A DNA stretch of 64,000 nucleotides from Lachnospiraceae bacterium (GCA_009774625.1 VSOB01000005.1:16216-80215); one strand, 5' to 3'. Shown: positions 33,506 through 41,866, numbered from the stretch's first letter. Notes: generated by a model not told the origin, from the letters alone. Numbers and translations are program-made.

Positions 33506-34812
33506 TGCATGACACGATACTGCGGGATTTATCTGTTATATGGTGCCTGTTTCATATATTGATTGTATTTATGCTGCTTTATCGTTCCCGTTTTTCACGC
33601 AGAAAAACCCTGCTGCTGACAGGAACCTGTATGGTACCGCTGATCGCGGGCAATGTGTCAGGGCTGATTCTTCTGGGTTCTGCACGGATGGGGCAGCTTT
33701 TTTTTCTGACCTGTACGCTTCCCAGCCTGGTTTTTTATTACTATATGTCAAAAGACCGGCGGGGACGTTTCCTGTTTACCTTTTGTCTGTCCGATACAGT
33801 GGCATACTGGATTATCATTGTGACCAATCTGCTGGATTTCTATTTTGGCGGTGATGATTATCTGCTGATGTTTTTAAGCAGACTGGTTTTATTTCCGCTG
33901 CTTGAATGGGGTGTATACAGACTGCTGCGTAAACCGTACATGGAGCTGCAGGAATCTGTGGACAGAGGGTGGAATGTATTTGCGGCTATGTCGGCGCTGT
34001 ATTATATTCTGTTGGTTGTAACGGCTAATTTTCCGGTTATCATAACCAGCAGATCCCAGGAGCTTTTGGGTTTTCTGCTGATTCTGCTTCTGATGCCGAT
34101 GAACTATGCCACCATTTTTGTCGCTATGTACCGACAGCTTCTTCTGTACCGCAGACAGAAAAGTGAACATATTCTGCAGGAGGTAAGGCAGCAGATGGAG
34201 ATACAACTGGACAATCAGCGTCGTATCCAGCGGATCAGGCATGATATGAAGGCCCATACCATTACGTTGTCAGGCCTGCTGGCACAGGGTAAGGCAGAGG
34301 AAGCTCAGGAATATCTGAATAAAGCCATCTCTGTGAAGAAAGTATATGAAGAACAGTTCTGTGTCAATCCCTATCTGAATGCGGTGCTCAGTTATTATGT
34401 GATGAAGTTTGATGAGCTGGGGATTCCGGTTCATCTGGACATCCGGACCGGTGAAGAAAGGCTGCAGCATGTGGAGCTGTGTCAGATTCTTTCCAACGGG
34501 CTGGAAAATGCCTGCGATGCCACCAGCCGCCTTCCATCGGCTGTAGAAAAGATGGTTTCCGTACAGATGCGGTATCAGCGCGGCTGGCTGATTATCCGGA
34601 TCAAGAACCGCTGCCGGGATGATCTTCGAGTTGAAAAGGGGAGGCTTCCGGAGACAGAGAAAAAAGAAACCGGACACGGATTTGGTTTGCAGACCATACA
34701 GGAAGCGGCAAAGCGAATGAAGGGAGAAATGTTCTGTTATACGGAGCAGGGCTTTTTCATCCTGGATGTAATGGTAAGGGGAGATGATGGAGTATGGCTG
34801 ATGAGGAATTGA
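33505..34812 (+). CDS. GHKL-type sensor histidine kinase (AgrC-like)
   Basis: The 435-residue protein has about six membrane helices in the first 205 residues. A short linker and the H-box RIQRIRHDMKAHTITLSGLL near 243 follow, then a GHKL ATPase with LSNGLENACDATS and a closing HGFGLQTIQEAAKRMKGEM. This is the AgrC/ComD layout, in which the membrane part detects a peptide or a membrane signal. ATG 33505 is preceded by GAGGAG inside the regulator gene. No AgrB or AgrD gene is next to it. The downstream gene overlaps it by 19 bases. Confidence 0.92.
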   Translation: MHDTILRDLSVIWCLFHILIVFMLLYRSRFSRRKTLLLTGTCMVPLIAGNVSGLILLGSARMGQLFFLTCTLPSLVFYYYMSKDRRGRFLFTFCLSDTVAYWIIIVTNLLDFYFGGDDYLLMFLSRLVLFPLLEWGVYRLLRKPYMELQESVDRGWNVFAAMSALYYILLVVTANFPVIITSRSQELLGFLLILLLMPMNYATIFVAMYRQLLLYRRQKSEHILQEVRQQMEIQLDNQRRIQRIRHDMKAHTITLSGLLAQGKAEEAQEYLNKAISVKKVYEEQFCVNPYLNAVLSYYVMKFDELGIPVHLDIRTGEERLQHVELCQILSNGLENACDATSRLPSAVEKMVSVQMRYQRGWLIIRIKNRCRDDLRVEKGRLPETEKKETGHGFGLQTIQEAAKRMKGEMFCYTEQGFFILDVMVRGDDGVWLMRN

Positions 34813-35384
34813 AGAAACCGGTGTTTGCCGGATTATCTTATATTTGTATTATGGTGGATGATGTAAATGAGGCATTTCAGTATTATGAAAGACTTTTGGG
34901 TGCAGCTCCAAGAGAATATTTCCCTTACTGGAGAAATAAGGGATTCTTCAAGGGGATGGGATTTCTGAAAGAGGCAGGAGAAAGCGAAGTATCCGTGGGC
35001 ATCATGGATCTGCCCGGTACGAAACTGACACTTACGCTGATGCGTTTTCACTATCCGGAAGGGAGAAAGACTCCTGTTCTGTTTAAGGCCAATGATATGA
35101 GCGGTGTCAGATTTGTTTCTCTGGAGACAGAAAATATAGAAGAAGCGTTTGCATATATCAGTTCGCAGCCGGATATTACGCTGATCAATACCAGCGGCGA
35201 TTATAAGGTAACACAGCTCAGTGTTACCAGACCCTTTGATTTCCTGTGTTTTGACTGGAATATGGAAGGAAACTTCGATAAAAAACAGGAAGAATCGGAG
35301 CGGATCAGCAGCCGGCGCTTTTTTCACTTTATCGATCGATACGGAGTCCAGTGGGAGCTGACACAGGAGCGTCGGGAACTGTAA
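34794..35384 (+). CDS. VOC-fold (glyoxalase/dioxygenase superfamily) protein
   Basis: The 196-residue protein opens with a VOC-type motif (AGLSYICIMVDDVNEAFQYYERLLG) and shows a second half with RFVSLETENIEEAFAYISSQ and FDFLCFDWNMEGNF. These folds hold metal sites for glyoxalases, dioxygenases or drug-binding proteins; the metal ligands are not clear here, so the reaction cannot be named. Its start lies inside the end of the GHKL kinase gene, so it is translated from the two-component operon. That linkage suggests it serves or senses the same signal. Confidence 0.7.
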   Translation: MADEELKKPVFAGLSYICIMVDDVNEAFQYYERLLGAAPREYFPYWRNKGFFKGMGFLKEAGESEVSVGIMDLPGTKLTLTLMRFHYPEGRKTPVLFKANDMSGVRFVSLETENIEEAFAYISSQPDITLINTSGDYKVTQLSVTRPFDFLCFDWNMEGNFDKKQEESERISSRRFFHFIDRYGVQWELTQERREL

Positions 35385-35427
35385 CCGGGCCGGGCCTGTC
35401 CCGGTAAGAAAGGAAAAGGGAAATGAT

Positions 35428-35649
35428 ATGGATGAAACAATCAGAGCAGCAGAGGCAGACATCGAAGCGGTAATGAAGATTCTGGACGGGTTTGCAGCAG
35501 GCGGGGAGAGCCGGATGAAGCTGGAGGCCGTCCAGGGAGTGGAGGAAGGCAGTGTATCAAAGGCATATCATCATGGCAGATGCGACATTGGCAGTCCCTG
35601 GGCGCGGGGAGAGTGCTTTGATGCGGCTGAGAAGGACTGTGACAGATAA
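35428..35649 (+). CDS. Small conserved-looking protein of unknown function
   Basis: A 73-residue soluble protein. It opens with an amphipathic acidic helix (MDETIRAAEADIEAVMKIL), continues through a Gly/Glu-rich middle, and has a distinctive segment YHHGRCDIGSPWARG near residue 47, ending in two more Asp/Cys positions. There is no signal peptide, membrane helix or precursor-type double-Gly or AIP pattern. It has a plausible ribosome site (AAGGAAAAGGGAA) and follows the VOC gene by 43 bases, with a 6-bp GC hairpin between. I do not recognise a family. His and Cys in YHHGRC could bind metal. Confidence 0.6.
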   Translation: MDETIRAAEADIEAVMKILDGFAAGGESRMKLEAVQGVEEGSVSKAYHHGRCDIGSPWARGECFDAAEKDCDR

Positions 35650-35711
35650 AAGGCAGATGAAAAACGACTGTATTTCCCGCCTTAGAACATAATGGAAATG
35701 TATGGGGTGGA

Positions 35712-35740
35712 TTGACAGGATTTTCTGAATTTGTTACAAT
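35712..35740 (+). promoter_or_regulatory. Promoter of the NlpC/P60 hydrolase gene
   Basis: TTGACA (35712-35717), 17-base spacer, TACAAT (35735-35740), 55 bases before the ATG. The -10 box lies within the left arm of a 19-bp inverted repeat. Confidence 0.85.
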
Positions 35741-35779
35741 TCGTTACAGGTGTAATAAATTTGTAACAAATTCAGAAAA
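35721..35779. promoter_or_regulatory. 19-bp inverted repeat containing WalR-type boxes
   Basis: The left arm (35721-35739, TTTTCTGAATTTGTTACAA) is the exact reverse complement of the right arm (35761-35779). TGTAAT (35751-35756), five bases, TGTAAC (35762-35767) is an exact match to the WalR consensus TGTWAH-N5-TGTWAH. A second pair of TGTAAC half-sites, on the other strand, lies over the left arm with a 4-base gap. The sites overlap the -10 box and start region. Confidence 0.75.
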
Positions 35780-35794
35780 GGAAATGATGCATAT

Positions 35795-36949
35795 ATGAAA
35801 AAAAGGACAGCAGGCAGAACCGGGATACTTGTGGCAGTGATATTGTCGGGCGCCGGTATAAGGATACAAGCAGTTTCCGCAGACGGAATCGTGCGGGTGA
35901 CAGCGGGATTTGACCGTATGGTCGCTGATGCGGGGACAACGGATCCGGAAACGGAGCGGAGGGCCGGAGCGGCGGTACAGGACGGAATCAGGGAGAAAGA
36001 GGCAGCCAGAGAAGCGGAACAGGCGGCCATGCAGGAGCCGGAAGAGCCAATAGACCAGGAAGTGCTGGATACGGCCCAGGCTCAGAAAGAGGCCAACAGT
36101 GTGAACAATCTCTGGGGATATACCAATCTGGGCATTGCCCAGGTGGACAACCATCTGAATGTACGGGACAAGGCCGGAGAGGACGGCGAGCTGGTGGGGA
36201 AGATGACGAAAAATGCTGCCTGTGAGATCCTTTCCATAGACGGAGACTGGGCCTATGTAAAGTCGGGCAAGGTGGAAGGCTATGTGCACATGGATTATCT
36301 TCTGACCGGAGAGGCGGCAAAAAATAAGGCACAGGAAGTAGTCTACACAGTGGCCAAGGTCAACACTCAGACACTGAAAGTACGGGAGCAGCCCAGTACG
36401 GAGTGTCCTGTGATCACGCTGGTGGCGCAGGATGAGCGGCTGGAGGTGGTGGAGCAGCAGCCTGAGGGATGGGCCAAGATCATGCTGGACGACGAGGAAG
36501 CCTATGTATCCACAGATTATTGTGTGGTGGAGGAAGAGCTGGAGACGGCAGTGACTATGAAGGAACTGTTATACGGAAGCGGTATCTCCAATACACGGAT
36601 TGATCTGTGCCAGTATGCAAAACAGTTTGTGGGCAATCCTTACGTATGGGGCGGCACCAGCCTGACCAAAGGCGCTGACTGTTCCGGTTTTGTACAGAGT
36701 GTATTTAAAAAGTTCGGGGTATCTCTGCCGCGTACTTCCAGAGAACAGGCAGGAGTGGGAACCAAGATTTCTCTGGCGGATGCCAAACCGGGGGATTTGA
36801 TTTTCTATGCCAAGGGTGGTACGATCAATCATGTGGCGCTGTATATCGGCGACGGACAGGTGGTACATGCCAGCAATCCCAGAACGGGTATTCGTATTTC
36901 CAATGCCACGTATCGGTCCCCGGCGACCATCAGACGGGTTCTGCCCTGA
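35795..36949 (+). CDS. Secreted SH3-domain NlpC/P60 peptidoglycan hydrolase
   Basis: The 384-residue product has a signal peptide (1 to about 30) and a Glu/Ala-rich spacer. Two bacterial SH3 domains follow (about 108-170 and 185-245; NVRDKAGEDGELVGKMTKNA and LKVREQPSTECPVITLVAQDERLEVV). The NlpC/P60 endopeptidase domain (about 270-384) has the catalytic Cys in GADCSGFVQSVF (near 296) and the His in INHVALYIGDG (near 345). It should cut stem peptides of peptidoglycan. The promoter region has WalR-type sites, which fits the known control of such hydrolases in Bacillus. Confidence 0.95.
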   Translation: MKKRTAGRTGILVAVILSGAGIRIQAVSADGIVRVTAGFDRMVADAGTTDPETERRAGAAVQDGIREKEAAREAEQAAMQEPEEPIDQEVLDTAQAQKEANSVNNLWGYTNLGIAQVDNHLNVRDKAGEDGELVGKMTKNAACEILSIDGDWAYVKSGKVEGYVHMDYLLTGEAAKNKAQEVVYTVAKVNTQTLKVREQPSTECPVITLVAQDERLEVVEQQPEGWAKIMLDDEEAYVSTDYCVVEEELETAVTMKELLYGSGISNTRIDLCQYAKQFVGNPYVWGGTSLTKGADCSGFVQSVFKKFGVSLPRTSREQAGVGTKISLADAKPGDLIFYAKGGTINHVALYIGDGQVVHASNPRTGIRISNATYRSPATIRRVLP

Positions 36950-36989
36950 GTAAAGCACAGGAAAAGCGCGGGTTTTTTATAAATCAGGC

Positions 36990-37018
36990 TTTACATTAAA
37001 ATAAGAATGTGTTAAAAT
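36990..37018 (+). promoter_or_regulatory. Promoter of rpsO
   Basis: TTTACA (36990-36995), 17-base spacer, TAAAAT (37013-37018). Confidence 0.8.
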
Positions 37019-37024
37019 GGTCAA

Positions 37025-37107
37025 GTATGGAATTTACCGTCGCTCGGAAACGGGAGGTTCTGGCCCTTTCTTAGTGACAGGCGTATCAGTGACAGGAGGA
37101 AAGAAAC
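37025..37107 (+). promoter_or_regulatory. Structured rpsO leader, candidate S15 control region
   Basis: The roughly 80-base leader holds a short hairpin CCGT...ACGG (from 37038), a GGGAGG...CCCTTTC pairing overlapping it, and a direct repeat AGTGACAGG (37074-37082 and 37090-37098), the second copy running into the AGGAGG ribosome site. Overlapping pairings could make a pseudoknot, as in other S15 leaders. The match is structural only. Confidence 0.4.
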
Positions 37108-37374
37108 GTGATTTCTAAGGAAAAGAAAACAACAATTATCAAAGAATATGCAAGAAGTGAAGGCGATACCGGTTCACCGGAGGTGCAGATTGCAGTTCTG
37201 ACAGCGAGGATTGAGGAGCTGACCGGGCATTTGAAAAACAATCCGAAAGACCATCATTCCAGAAGAGGTCTTTTGATGATGGTTGGACAGAGACGTGGTT
37301 TGCTTGCTTATTTGAAGCAGAAAGATATTACAAGATATCGTGCTCTGATAGAGAGACTGGGACTTCGTAAATAG
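37108..37374 (+). CDS. rpsO: 30S ribosomal protein S15
   Basis: The 88-residue protein has the S15 hallmarks EYARSEGDTGSPEVQIAVLTARIEELTGHL, HHSRRGLLMMVGQRRGLLAYL and RYRALIERLGLRK. S15 binds the 16S three-way junction and starts assembly of the platform. GTG start at 37108 with AGGAGG eight bases upstream. pnp lies downstream after a terminator hairpin, the usual rpsO-pnp pairing. Confidence 0.98.
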   Translation: MISKEKKTTIIKEYARSEGDTGSPEVQIAVLTARIEELTGHLKNNPKDHHSRRGLLMMVGQRRGLLAYLKQKDITRYRALIERLGLRK

Positions 37375-37386
37375 GAATGCAGAATA

Positions 37387-37414
37387 GGCGGATTGATTTT
37401 TCATCCGCCTTTTC
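37387..37414 (+). terminator. Terminator between rpsO and pnp
   Basis: GGCGGAT (37387-37393) pairs with ATCCGCC (37403-37409), loop of nine bases, then TTTTCC. It is short and probably leaky. Confidence 0.75.
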
Positions 37415-37419
37415 CATAT

Positions 37420-37497
37420 GGCAGAGGAGTGCTTCCGAGACCACTGAGGTGGATACAGGAGACTGCGTGCAGCTCAGTAGTTTCGGCATCTTCTGCC
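37420..37497 (+). promoter_or_regulatory. Long double-stranded hairpin in the pnp leader
   Basis: The outer stem GGCAGAGGA... (37420-37431) pairs with CATCTTCTGCC (37487-37497) with one bulge. After a small internal loop the inner stem CCGAGACCACTGAG (37435-37448) pairs with 37473-37486 (12 Watson-Crick pairs, one G-U, one mismatch). In total it is about 24 bp, just before the pnp ribosome site. Confidence 0.7.
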
Positions 37498-37525
37498 TGA
37501 GAATATCAGTGAAAAGGAGAAGAAT

Positions 37526-39616
37526 ATGTTCAAAACTTACACAATGGAACTTGCCGGCCGTACCTTAAAGGTGGAGATCGGCAAAGTGGGAAAGCAGGCA
37601 AACGGCTGTGCTTTTATGCAGTATGGGGAGACGACTGTGCTGAGCACGGCGACGGCTTCCGAAAAACCCAGGGAAGGGATTGATTTCTTTCCTCTGAGTG
37701 TGGAATTTGAAGAGAAGCTGTATGCAGTGGGGAAGATTCCCGGCGGTTTTAATAAGAGAGAGGGAAAGGCTTCCGAAAATGCGGTTCTGACCAGCCGCGT
37801 GATTGACAGGCCCATGCGCCCTCTGTTTCCCAAGGATTACAGAAATGACGTGACATTAAACAATATGGTGATGTCGGTGGATCCGGGGTGCCGTCCTGAG
37901 CTGGTGGCTATGCTGGGTGCATCCATTGCCACCTGTATTTCCGATATCCCCTTTGCAGGACCCTGTGCGATGACGCAGATCGGTATGATCGACAGGGAAT
38001 TTATTGTGAATCCTTCTCAGGAAGAATGGAAAAACGGAGATCTGAAACTGACCGTTGCATCCACCAGAGAAAAAGTGATTATGATTGAAGCAGGCGCCAA
38101 TGAGGTGCCGGAAACCATTATGCTGGAAGCGATTTACAAGGCGCATGAGATCAACCAGACGATAATTGCGTTTATTGATCAGATCGTTTCTGAGGTGGGC
38201 AAGCCCAAGCATATCTATACAAGCTGTGCCATCCCGGAAGAGATGTTCGCCCGGATCCGGGAAACCGTAACGCCGGAAGAGATGGAAACAGCAGTGTTCA
38301 CGGATGAAAAGCAGGTTCGTGAGGAGAATATCAGACAGATTACCCAGCGGCTGGAAGAAGCGTTTGCGGAAAATGAAGAATGGCTGGCCGTACTGGATGA
38401 GGCAATTTATCAGTATCAGAAAAAGACAGTCCGGAAGATGATTCTGCAGGACGGCAAACGTCCCGATGGCCGTGAGATGACACAGATCCGTCCGTTAGCG
38501 GCAGAGGTGGATACCATTCCCAGAGTACACGGTTCCGCCATGTTTACCAGAGGGCAGACGCAGATCTGCAATGTGACCACACTGGCGCCTCTTTCGGAAG
38601 TACAGAAGCTGGATGGTCTGGATGAAAATGTAGTAAGCAAGCGTTATATGCATCATTATAATTTCCCGTCCTATTCGGTGGGAGAAACCAAACCTTCCAG
38701 AGGGCCGGGACGCCGTGAGATCGGACATGGCGCACTGGCAGAGCGGGCATTGCTCCCGGTGCTGCCTTCCACAGAGGAGTTCCCTTATGCGATTCGTTCC
38801 GTTTCGGAAACTTTTGAATCCAACGGTTCCACCTCTATGGCGTCCACCTGTGCGTCCTGTATGTCCCTGATGGCAGCAGGCGTGCCGATTAAAAAGATGG
38901 TGGCAGGCATTTCCTGCGGACTGGTAACAGGAGAAACCAACGATGACTATGTGCTTCTGACAGATATCCAGGGACTGGAGGATTTCTTCGGGGATATGGA
39001 CTTTAAAGTAACCGGTACGACGGAAGGCATTACGGCGATCCAGATGGATATTAAGATTCACGGATTGACCAGGGAAATTGTGGAAGGTGCGATTGCAAGA
39101 TGCCGGGAGGCCAGATTGTTCATTATGGATACGTGTATGAAGCCGGCGATTGCTTCACCCCGTCAAAGCATAAGTCAGTATGCGCCCAAGATCGTACAGA
39201 TTCAGATTGATCCGGAAAAGATCGGTGATGTGGTGGGACAGCGCGGGAAAACCATCAATACGATTATTGAAAGAACCGGCGTAAAGATCGATATTACCGA
39301 TGACGGAGCGGTATCCGTATGCGGTACAGATCAGGCGATGATTGACAAAGCCATTGAGATGATTAAAATTATTGTGACTGAGTTTGAAGCGGGACAGGTA
39401 TTCAACGGCACGGTGGTAAGTATTAAGGAGTTTGGCGCCTTTATCGAGTTTGCGCCCGGTAAGGAGGGTATGGTGCATATTTCCAAGATCGCAAGAGAGC
39501 GGATCAATCATGTGGAGGATGTGCTGACACTGGGCGATAAGGTAACGGTGGTCTGTCTCGGTAAGGATAAGATGGGGCGGATCAGCTTTTCCATGAAGGA
39601 TGTAGCACAGAAATAA
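37526..39616 (+). CDS. pnp: Polyribonucleotide nucleotidyltransferase (PNPase)
   Basis: PNPase degrades RNA 3' to 5' with phosphate and is part of the RNA turnover machinery. The 696 residues contain two RNase PH domains (about 10-230 and 310-540), the second with NFPSYSVGETKPSRGPGRRE and the catalytic-site region ESNGSTSMASTC. A KH domain (near 558; IGDVVGQRGKTINTIIERTG) and an S1 domain (about 620-690; FNGTVVSIKEFGAFIEF) follow. Length and order are normal. AAAAGGAGAAG precedes the ATG, and a long leader hairpin lies just upstream. Confidence 0.97.
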   Translation: MFKTYTMELAGRTLKVEIGKVGKQANGCAFMQYGETTVLSTATASEKPREGIDFFPLSVEFEEKLYAVGKIPGGFNKREGKASENAVLTSRVIDRPMRPLFPKDYRNDVTLNNMVMSVDPGCRPELVAMLGASIATCISDIPFAGPCAMTQIGMIDREFIVNPSQEEWKNGDLKLTVASTREKVIMIEAGANEVPETIMLEAIYKAHEINQTIIAFIDQIVSEVGKPKHIYTSCAIPEEMFARIRETVTPEEMETAVFTDEKQVREENIRQITQRLEEAFAENEEWLAVLDEAIYQYQKKTVRKMILQDGKRPDGREMTQIRPLAAEVDTIPRVHGSAMFTRGQTQICNVTTLAPLSEVQKLDGLDENVVSKRYMHHYNFPSYSVGETKPSRGPGRREIGHGALAERALLPVLPSTEEFPYAIRSVSETFESNGSTSMASTCASCMSLMAAGVPIKKMVAGISCGLVTGETNDDYVLLTDIQGLEDFFGDMDFKVTGTTEGITAIQMDIKIHGLTREIVEGAIARCREARLFIMDTCMKPAIASPRQSISQYAPKIVQIQIDPEKIGDVVGQRGKTINTIIERTGVKIDITDDGAVSVCGTDQAMIDKAIEMIKIIVTEFEAGQVFNGTVVSIKEFGAFIEFAPGKEGMVHISKIARERINHVEDVLTLGDKVTVVCLGKDKMGRISFSMKDVAQK

Positions 39617-39646
39617 AGGCTGATCCCTTTGTTTGGAGGAACGGAC

Positions 39647-41611
39647 ATGAAAATCACGTTAAAAGACGGAAGCAGCAGAGAATATGCGCAGGCAATGTGT
39701 GTATATGACATTGCCGCAGACATCAGTGAAGGACTGGCAAGAGCGGCCTGCGCAGGAGAAGTGGATGGAGAGGTTGTGGATCTGCGAACTGTGATAGACA
39801 GAGACTGCACGCTGCAGATTCTGACAGTCAGGGATGAGGCGGGACTTCGGACGGTGCGGCACACCTGTTCTCATGTGTTGGCACAGGCGGTAAAACGGCT
39901 GTTTCCTGATGCCAGAGTGACAATCGGTCCTTCCATTGATGAAGGGTTTTATTACGACTTTGACCATGCGCCTTTTTCCAGGGAGGATCTTGATAACCTG
40001 GAAAAAGAAATGAAAAAGATCATAAAGGAAGGCCATAAACTGGAGCGTTTTACCTTGTCCAGAGAAGAGGCCGTGAAGTATATGGAGAAGGCCGGAGAGC
40101 CTTATAAGGTGGAGCTGATCCGGGATCTGCCGGAAGGGGCGGAAATCTCTTTCTATGACCAGGGCGGCTTTGTGGATCTGTGCGCAGGCCCCCATCTGAT
40201 GAGTACAAAGGGCATTAAGGCGTTTAAGCTGATCTCTTCTTCTATGGCATACTGGAGAGGGGATTCGGATAAGGCGCAGCTCCAGCGTATCTATGGGACG
40301 GCGTTTGCCTCCAAAGAAGAGCTGGCAGCCTATCTGGCCCACCTGGAGGATATTAAGAAGCGGGACCACAACCGGCTGGGCCGGGAGATGGAGCTGTTCA
40401 CCACTGTGGATGTGGTGGGACAGGGACTGCCTCTGCTGATGCCCAAGGGAACCAAAATGGTGATGAAGCTGCAGCGCTGGATTGAGGATCTGGAGGACCG
40501 GGAGTGGGGCTATGTACGGACCAAAACGCCTTTTATGGCCAAAAGCGATCTGTATAAAATTTCCGGCCACTGGGATCATTATAAAGAAGGTATGTTTGTG
40601 CTGGGAGATGAGGAAAAGGATAAGGAAGTGTTTGCCCTGCGTCCCATGACCTGTCCTTTTCAGTACTATTGCTACAAAAACGGACAGCATTCCTATCGGG
40701 ATCTGCCCATCCGCTATGGCGAAACCTCCACTCTGTTCAGAAATGAGGATTCCGGTGAGATGCATGGGCTGACCAGAGTGCGTCAGTTTACCATATCAGA
40801 GGGACATCTGGTGATCCGTCCGGATCAGGCAGAGGAAGAGCTGAAAAGCTGCCTGAACCTGGCCAATTATGTCTTGGGTGTACTGGGGCTTCTGGAGGAT
40901 GTGACCTATCGCCTGTCCAAGTGGGATCCGGAAAACAGAGAGAAATATCTGGGAGACGAGGCGTACTGGGAAAAGACACAGGATGCCCTGCGTCAGATTT
41001 TACAGGAAAACAGCCTGCCTTTTACCGAAGCGGACGGCGAGGCTGCGTTTTATGGACCCAAGATTGATATTCAGGCCAAAAATGTATATGGTAAAGAAGA
41101 TACCATGATTACCATTCAGTTGGATTGTGCCATTGCCGAAAACTTTGATATGTATTACATTGACCAGAATGGGGATAAGATCCGCCCTTACATTATCCAT
41201 CGGACTTCCTTGGGCTGTTATGAACGGACGCTGGCATGGCTGATTGAAAAGTATGCCGGTAAGTTTCCCACATGGCTCTGTCCGGAGCAGGTGCGTATCC
41301 TGACGATTTCCGAAAAATTCAATGAGTATGCGGAAATGGTGAGAAAAGAGCTGGCAGCGGCAGGCATCGATGTTACGGTGGACAACCGCTCTGAAAAGAT
41401 CGGTTATAAGATCAGAGAGGCCAGAATGGCCAAACTTCCTTATATGCTGGTGGTGGGAGCCAGTGAAGAAGAAAACGGGCTGGTCAGTGTGAGAAGCCGT
41501 TTTGCAGGTGATGAAGGCCAGAAGAGTGTGGCAGAGTTTATGGAACAGATCCTCCGGGAGATTCAGACTAAGGAGATCCGCAGAGAGCTGCCGGAAGAAG
41601 AACGGAAATAA
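39647..41611 (+). CDS. thrS: Threonyl-tRNA synthetase (divergent Clostridial type)
   Basis: The 654 residues show a TGS domain (1-60), the editing/Zn domain with HTCSHVLAQAVKRLF near 71, a class II catalytic core (about 240-530) and an anticodon-binding domain (about 545-640; ISEKFNEYAEMVRKELAAAGI). Motif 2 reads RPMTCPFQYYCYKN where the common form has MNCPGHM; the zinc-binding Cys is kept. TSLGCYERTLAWLIE is the motif 3 region. ATG 39647 follows TTTGGAGGA. There is only a 30-base gap to pnp, so no T-box leader is present here. A terminator follows the gene. Confidence 0.95.
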   Translation: MKITLKDGSSREYAQAMCVYDIAADISEGLARAACAGEVDGEVVDLRTVIDRDCTLQILTVRDEAGLRTVRHTCSHVLAQAVKRLFPDARVTIGPSIDEGFYYDFDHAPFSREDLDNLEKEMKKIIKEGHKLERFTLSREEAVKYMEKAGEPYKVELIRDLPEGAEISFYDQGGFVDLCAGPHLMSTKGIKAFKLISSSMAYWRGDSDKAQLQRIYGTAFASKEELAAYLAHLEDIKKRDHNRLGREMELFTTVDVVGQGLPLLMPKGTKMVMKLQRWIEDLEDREWGYVRTKTPFMAKSDLYKISGHWDHYKEGMFVLGDEEKDKEVFALRPMTCPFQYYCYKNGQHSYRDLPIRYGETSTLFRNEDSGEMHGLTRVRQFTISEGHLVIRPDQAEEELKSCLNLANYVLGVLGLLEDVTYRLSKWDPENREKYLGDEAYWEKTQDALRQILQENSLPFTEADGEAAFYGPKIDIQAKNVYGKEDTMITIQLDCAIAENFDMYYIDQNGDKIRPYIIHRTSLGCYERTLAWLIEKYAGKFPTWLCPEQVRILTISEKFNEYAEMVRKELAAAGIDVTVDNRSEKIGYKIREARMAKLPYMLVVGASEEENGLVSVRSRFAGDEGQKSVAEFMEQILREIQTKEIRRELPEEERK

Positions 41612-41632
41612 TCATAAAGAGCATAAAAAAGC

Positions 41633-41672
41633 GCAAAAACGCCGTGTTGAGAGACAGGGCGTTTTTGCATTT
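41633..41672 (+). terminator. Rho-independent terminator after thrS
   Basis: GCAAAAACGCC (41633-41643) pairs perfectly with GGCGTTTTTGC (41658-41668), 11 bp. Confidence 0.85.
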
Positions 41673-41829
41673 CTGGTACTTATTCTCCAATAGCAGGATG
41701 AAAAGAAATTGTAAAAAATGCTTAATAAATTTTTAATATTTTCGCCGAAAATGTTCTGAAAACGCCTGAATCTGCTGTTTTTGTCGTCTTTTGTCACTTG
41801 AAAAACACCATGATAAACATAAGTTCGGG

Positions 41830-41858
41830 TTGTCACAGACCCCGATACGGGGTAAAAT
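41830..41858 (+). promoter_or_regulatory. Promoter of the mraZ division/cell-wall cluster
   Basis: TTGTCA (41830-41835), 17-base spacer, TAAAAT (41853-41858). Between the thrS terminator and this promoter (41673-41829) I see only AT-rich DNA. Confidence 0.82.
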
Positions 41859-41866
41859 ATGTGTAC

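Noticed and set aside
37377..37568. 63-residue ORF between rpsO and pnp
   Set aside because: It runs through a terminator and the structured pnp leader and into pnp in another frame.
39617..39646. T-box leader for thrS
   Set aside because: Only 30 bases separate pnp and thrS, with no room for the specifier and antiterminator stems.
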